A DNA stretch of 64,000 nucleotides. Origin: an uncultured Lachnospiraceae bacterium (lineage in GTDB: Bacteria > Bacillota > Clostridia > Lachnospirales > Lachnospiraceae). The notes under the pieces were generated by a model, which made no database searches, was not told the DNA's origin, and saw only the letters and a program-made list of their open reading frames with translations. Positions 61,086 through 64,000 of this stretch are shown here, piece after piece. The stretch covers positions 62,001 through 126,000 of the forward strand of contig CAJTUC010000005.1 in assembly GCA_910579395.1 (NCBI GenBank), written 5' to 3'. The number at the start of each line of letters is the position of its first letter. Positions within the stretch are counted from its first letter, which is position 1. The position numbers were made by a program, and so were the translations under genes.

Positions 61086-62063
61086 TTAAAAATTATCCAG
61101 CAGTTCCAGATAGAAATCGTTATAATCTTTCCGTCCCTCTTTGGTGAAATGAATCGCAGTCTTCGGATGCTGGTTTAAAATACCCGTTAATAAATACGGC
61201 ACATCATATCCCCAGACAACACCGGATTCCCTCATCGGCACAATATGCTTTTCGATGAATTTTAAAAGCGGATTAATGCGGTATTTCGGATTTTTCAAAA
61301 AACCTAACAGCAGTTCACTCGGACAGTTGCCACAGCCCCGTCCGAGACTGCTTACCGTAGCATCCAGATAACTTACGCCCCTTCGCAATGCCTCTATCGT
61401 ATTCGCGAACGCGAGCTGTTGGTTATTATGGGCATGAATGCCCACTTTTTTATCATGCTTATCCGCTATTTCCAGATATTTGTCCGACAGTCTGCTGACC
61501 TGCTCCGGGTAAAGAGAACCATAGCTGTCTACCAGGTAAATACAGCCGACGCTGCTCTGACAGAGCAGTTCCAGCGCCGCATCGATATCCAGCTCGTTCG
61601 ACTTGGAAATCGCCATGATATTGACGGTTGTCTCATATCCCTTTTTGGTACAGTCCTCAATCATTTCGACCGCCGCCGGAATCGTATTAATATAGGTAGC
61701 GACCCTGATTAAATCTACCGGACTGTCCTTTTTATTGAGAATGTCTTTCTTAAAATCACAGCGTCCCACATCCGCCATAACGGAAATCTTCATATCCGTT
61801 TTGTTGTCGCCTACAACGGCCCGAATATCTTTATCATCGCAGAATTTCCACTTTCCGAATTTCTTTACGTCAAACATTTCCTTTGATGCCCTGTAACCAA
61901 ATTCCATATAATCCACACCGGATTTGAGATTTGCCTCATACAAATCTTTCACGAATTCATCCGTAAAAAAGAAGTCATTTACCAGCCCGCCGTCCCTAAG
62001 CGTACAATCCATAACTTTGATCTCCGGGGTGTATGACATCAGTGTTCTTTCTTTTTTGCCCAT
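61086..62063 (-). CDS. DRE-TIM aldolase/lyase-like protein (HMGL family)
   Basis: A 325-residue member of the DRE-TIM metallolyase superfamily (relatives of 4-hydroxy-2-oxovalerate aldolase and isopropylmalate synthase). The metal/substrate motif is VMDCTLRDGGLVND, and the metal histidines are in VGIHAHNNQQLA. GRGCGNCPSELLLGFL is a family feature. The substrate is unknown. It lies just downstream of tyrS (about 40 bases), so both may be read together. The ATG at 62040, which encodes MSYTPEIKV, may be the true start. Confidence 0.85.
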   Translation of the reverse strand: MGKKERTLMSYTPEIKVMDCTLRDGGLVNDFFFTDEFVKDLYEANLKSGVDYMEFGYRASKEMFDVKKFGKWKFCDDKDIRAVVGDNKTDMKISVMADVGRCDFKKDILNKKDSPVDLIRVATYINTIPAAVEMIEDCTKKGYETTVNIMAISKSNELDIDAALELLCQSSVGCIYLVDSYGSLYPEQVSRLSDKYLEIADKHDKKVGIHAHNNQQLAFANTIEALRRGVSYLDATVSSLGRGCGNCPSELLLGFLKNPKYRINPLLKFIEKHIVPMRESGVVWGYDVPYLLTGILNQHPKTAIHFTKEGRKDYNDFYLELLDNF

Positions 62064-62103
62064 AACTTCTCTCTCCTTTTGTCCTGGAATCTATTGTTCC
62101 AAC

Positions 62104-63330
62104 CTATTCAACGGTAATTTTCTTAAAGCTCTTCTTGCCCTTTTTTACCATAAATTCCTCTGCGGCAATTTCCTCTTTGCTGTAAACCTTCTTTACATCC
62201 GTCACCTTTTCACCTTTCACGGTAACGCCGCCCTGTTCTACGGCACGGCGGGCCTCGGAACGGGATGCCGCCAGACCGGAAGCGACTAAAATTGCCAGAA
62301 TATCGATATTTCCATCCGCAAATTGGTCATCTGCCAAAACGGCCACCGGTATATTCTCGGAATTTCCGCCGCCTGCAAAAAGCGCTTTCGCCGCCTCTTT
62401 GGCCTTCTCCGCTTCCGCTTCTCCATGCACCAGATTGGTCAGTTCATAAGCAAGAATCTCTTTGGCCTGATTCAACTGACTGCCTTCCCATTTGTCCATC
62501 TCGTCAATCTGTTCTAACGGCAGGAACGTCAGCATACGCAGACATTTCAGGACATCCGCATCCGCCACGTTGCGCCAGTACTGGTAAAACTCAAACGGAG
62601 AAGTCTTGTTCGGGTCAAGCCATACGGCACCCTTCTGGGTCTTGCCCATCTTCTTTCCTTCCGAATTAAGCAAAAGCGTGATTGTCATCGCATAAGCATC
62701 CTTACCCAGTTTCCTGCGGATCAGTTCCGTACCGCCAAGCATATTGCTCCACTGGTCATCACCGCCAAACTGCATATTACAGCCGTAACGCTTATACAGT
62801 TCCAGAAAATCATAACTCTGCATGATCATATAATTAAATTCCAGGAAACTCAGTCCCTTTTCCATTCTCTGCTTATAGCACTCCGCCGTCAACATACGAT
62901 TCACGCTGAAATGTACGCCGATATCGCGGATAAATTCGATATAATTCAAATCAGTCAGCCAGTCCGCGTTGTTGACCATCAGCGCCTTTCCCTCGGAAAA
63001 ATCAATAAAACGGCTCATCTGTTTCTTAAAACACTCGCAGTTATGCTCTATCGTTTCTTTTGTCATCATCGTGCGCAGATCGCTCCTGCCCGAAGGGTCG
63101 CCAATCATTCCCGTACCGCCGCCGATCAGGGCAATCGGTTTATTCCCTGCTTCCTGTAATCTTTTCATCAGACACAGGGCCATAAAATGTCCTACATGCA
63201 AGCTGTCCGCCGTCGGGTCGAAACCGATATAAAAAGTCGCCTTTCCGTCGTTGATCAGTTCCCGGATTTCATCAGCATCCGTCAGCTGTGCAAGCAATCC
63301 CCTTGCCTGTAATTCTTCATAAATTTTCAT
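62104..63330 (-). CDS. tyrS: Tyrosyl-tRNA synthetase
   Basis: A 408-residue class I synthetase that charges tRNA-Tyr. The HIGH-type motif is DSLHVGHFMALCL, the KMSKS-type loop is KKMGKTQKGAVW, and a C-terminal S4 RNA-binding domain begins near SRSEARRAVEQGGV. The ATG at 63330 is 9 bases after AAAGGA; other ATGs lie 6 and 96 bases upstream. A tyrosine T-box leader controls it. Confidence 0.96.
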   Translation of the reverse strand: MKIYEELQARGLLAQLTDADEIRELINDGKATFYIGFDPTADSLHVGHFMALCLMKRLQEAGNKPIALIGGGTGMIGDPSGRSDLRTMMTKETIEHNCECFKKQMSRFIDFSEGKALMVNNADWLTDLNYIEFIRDIGVHFSVNRMLTAECYKQRMEKGLSFLEFNYMIMQSYDFLELYKRYGCNMQFGGDDQWSNMLGGTELIRRKLGKDAYAMTITLLLNSEGKKMGKTQKGAVWLDPNKTSPFEFYQYWRNVADADVLKCLRMLTFLPLEQIDEMDKWEGSQLNQAKEILAYELTNLVHGEAEAEKAKEAAKALFAGGGNSENIPVAVLADDQFADGNIDILAILVASGLAASRSEARRAVEQGGVTVKGEKVTDVKKVYSKEEIAAEEFMVKKGKKSFKKITVE

Positions 63331-63382
63331 GTTCATTCTTCCTTTCCTACTTCGAAATTTGTGTTCGTTAAACGCAAAAAAG

Positions 63383-63409
63383 ACCCCGTCCACTGAAAGG
63401 ACGAGGTCG
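63383..63409 (-). terminator. T-box regulatory terminator of tyrS
   Basis: GACCTCGTCC and GGACGGGGTC pair around a 7-base loop, and a run of T residues follows on the minus strand. It overlaps the T-box pairing partner, as needed for switching. Confidence 0.9.
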
Positions 63410-63567
63410 AATGCCCGTGTTACCACCTAACTTCATAAACAGCTCACGCTGCCTATCTCACTAAGTACGACCGCCTGATACTTATCGCGCGCTTCCCTAT
63501 CCTGCGATGATACTCTCCTGCTATAACGTGCATTCCTCCGTCATGACCTACTACCTCCTGCTTAGCC

Positions 63568-63621
63568 TATCAGTTTGGATACTAATCCAAACTGATAATT
63601 GAAAATCTATGATTTTCAATT
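63568..63621. repeat. Paired hairpins inside the T-box leader (copy c)
   Basis: ATCAGTTTGGAT/ATCCAAACTGAT is followed directly by AATTGAAAAT/ATTTTCAATT. The second hairpin resembles the GGTTGAAAAT hairpin of copies a and b. A related 10-base phrase, TCATGACRGA on the minus strand, occurs on both sides (63537-63546 and 63629-63638). Confidence 0.55.
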
Positions 63622-63757
63622 TGGATTTTCTGTCATGAAGCTCCAAGATGTATTCACGAAAAACTTCCCGTACGCCTCTCATCACCCGGCTGCTTTCTGT
63701 TCGTTCCGTCATTCGCTACTTGTTCTTATCAACGCCTGTTGTATTTAACTATTTTGT

Positions 63758-63786
63758 ATCGTATCCGAAAAACTCGGCTTTGTCAA
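63758..63786 (-). promoter_or_regulatory. tyrS promoter
   Basis: Minus-strand TTGACA (63781-63786) and TACGAT (63758-63763), spacer 17 bases, directly upstream of the T-box leader. Confidence 0.75.
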
Positions 63787-63833
63787 GATGAAATTTCTAT
63801 TTATTTGGCTTGATTTATTTGGCCTGAAAACAA

Positions 63834-63994
63834 TTCAACCAGCGGCCGGGGCAGCATATCGTTCCTGCGGAGGCCCTTGAAAAGCGCCGGTACTTAGTGA
63901 AAAAGCTGCTTTTGAACTTAGTACCGCTGCTGCTTTTCGCGGAGCGAGAGCGTGCCTCCAAAGGAACGATATGCTGCCCCGGCCGCCGGTTGAA
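63834..63994 (-). repeat. Long-hairpin element, copy 3 (at least 161 nt, near the window edge)
   Basis: The outer arms beginning TTCAACC and ending GGTTGAA pair across about 33 bases with one mismatch. Read on the minus strand the inside matches copy 2: GGCACGCTCTCGCTCCGC, two TAAG motifs (GGTACTAAG, CACTAAGTACC) and AAGGGCCTCC. It lies directly behind the tyrS promoter and may extend past the window. Confidence 0.82.
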
Positions 63995-64000
63995 CTTTTG

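Larger units (their letters stand above)
63345..63750 (-). promoter_or_regulatory. Tyrosine T-box riboswitch leader of tyrS
   Basis: On the minus strand the leader holds a stem I-like region with specifier TAC (63650-63652, in GTGAATACATC) coding tyrosine. The T-box sequence GGTGGTAACACGGGCATTC is at 63410-63428. The terminator hairpin GACCTCGTCC/GGACGGGGTC (63383-63409) is followed by TTTTTT. Uncharged tRNA-Tyr should stabilise the antiterminator. Two extra hairpins lie between stem I and the rest (63568-63621). Confidence 0.9.

Overview
The window reads as chromosome of an anaerobic, Gram-positive gut-type Clostridium relative, most likely a Lachnospiraceae member. The clues are class III ribonucleotide reductase (nrdD/nrdG), indolepyruvate:ferredoxin oxidoreductase, a tyrosine T-box leader, AGGAGG-type ribosome binding sites, the GGGtGRT/NifU-like pair and GH13_18 phosphorylase chemistry. 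No species can be named from sequence alone. Most genes lie on the minus strand.

Region 1 (1-10055) is a sugar catabolic locus: GH13_18 phosphorylase, binding-protein ABC transporter, zinc-less MDR dehydrogenase, Gfo/Idh oxidoreductase and a GH4 enzyme cut by the window edge. Opposite them run a LacI-type regulator and a glycerate kinase. The order matches the E. coli ycj cluster, and the kinase points to glucosylglycerate as substrate. Two genes here, the dehydrogenase and the kinase, carry apparent single-base frameshifts.

Region 2 (10056-24689) holds a membrane protein of unknown role, a GNAT fragment, the GGGtGRT/NifU-like pair, two GGDEF-type signalling proteins, a left-handed beta-helix protein, topoisomerase III, a DUF234 ATPase, asd and argH.

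Region 3 (24690-36719) holds the main discovery. An ABC permease gene is split in two. Its first 238 codons lie at 25659-26372 and its last 34 codons at 36615-36716. The 10.24 kb between them is a mobile element with a large serine recombinase and a seven-gene aryl-acid cargo: thioesterase, acyl-CoA ligase, Na+/solute symporter, iorA, iorB, paaK and an ACT protein. Joining the element's two ends in silico gives a near-perfect inverted repeat centred on TT, as expected of a serine-integrase attP, and removing the element restores the permease frame exactly.

Region 4 (36720-64000) is core metabolism: nrdD/nrdG with a tandem NrdR-box promoter, tRNA-Thr(CGT), an MscS channel, glgB, DUF1015, serC-serA, an L,D-transpeptidase, ilvB, ilvD, leuB, yajC, tgt, a VanY-type peptidase, aroC, an aldolase-like protein, and tyrS behind a T-box.

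Intergenic DNA is rich in structure. One family of long hairpins (160-200 nt) has three copies with different arms but a shared core. A second family of paired short hairpins also has three copies, one inside the mobile element and one inside the tyrS T-box leader.
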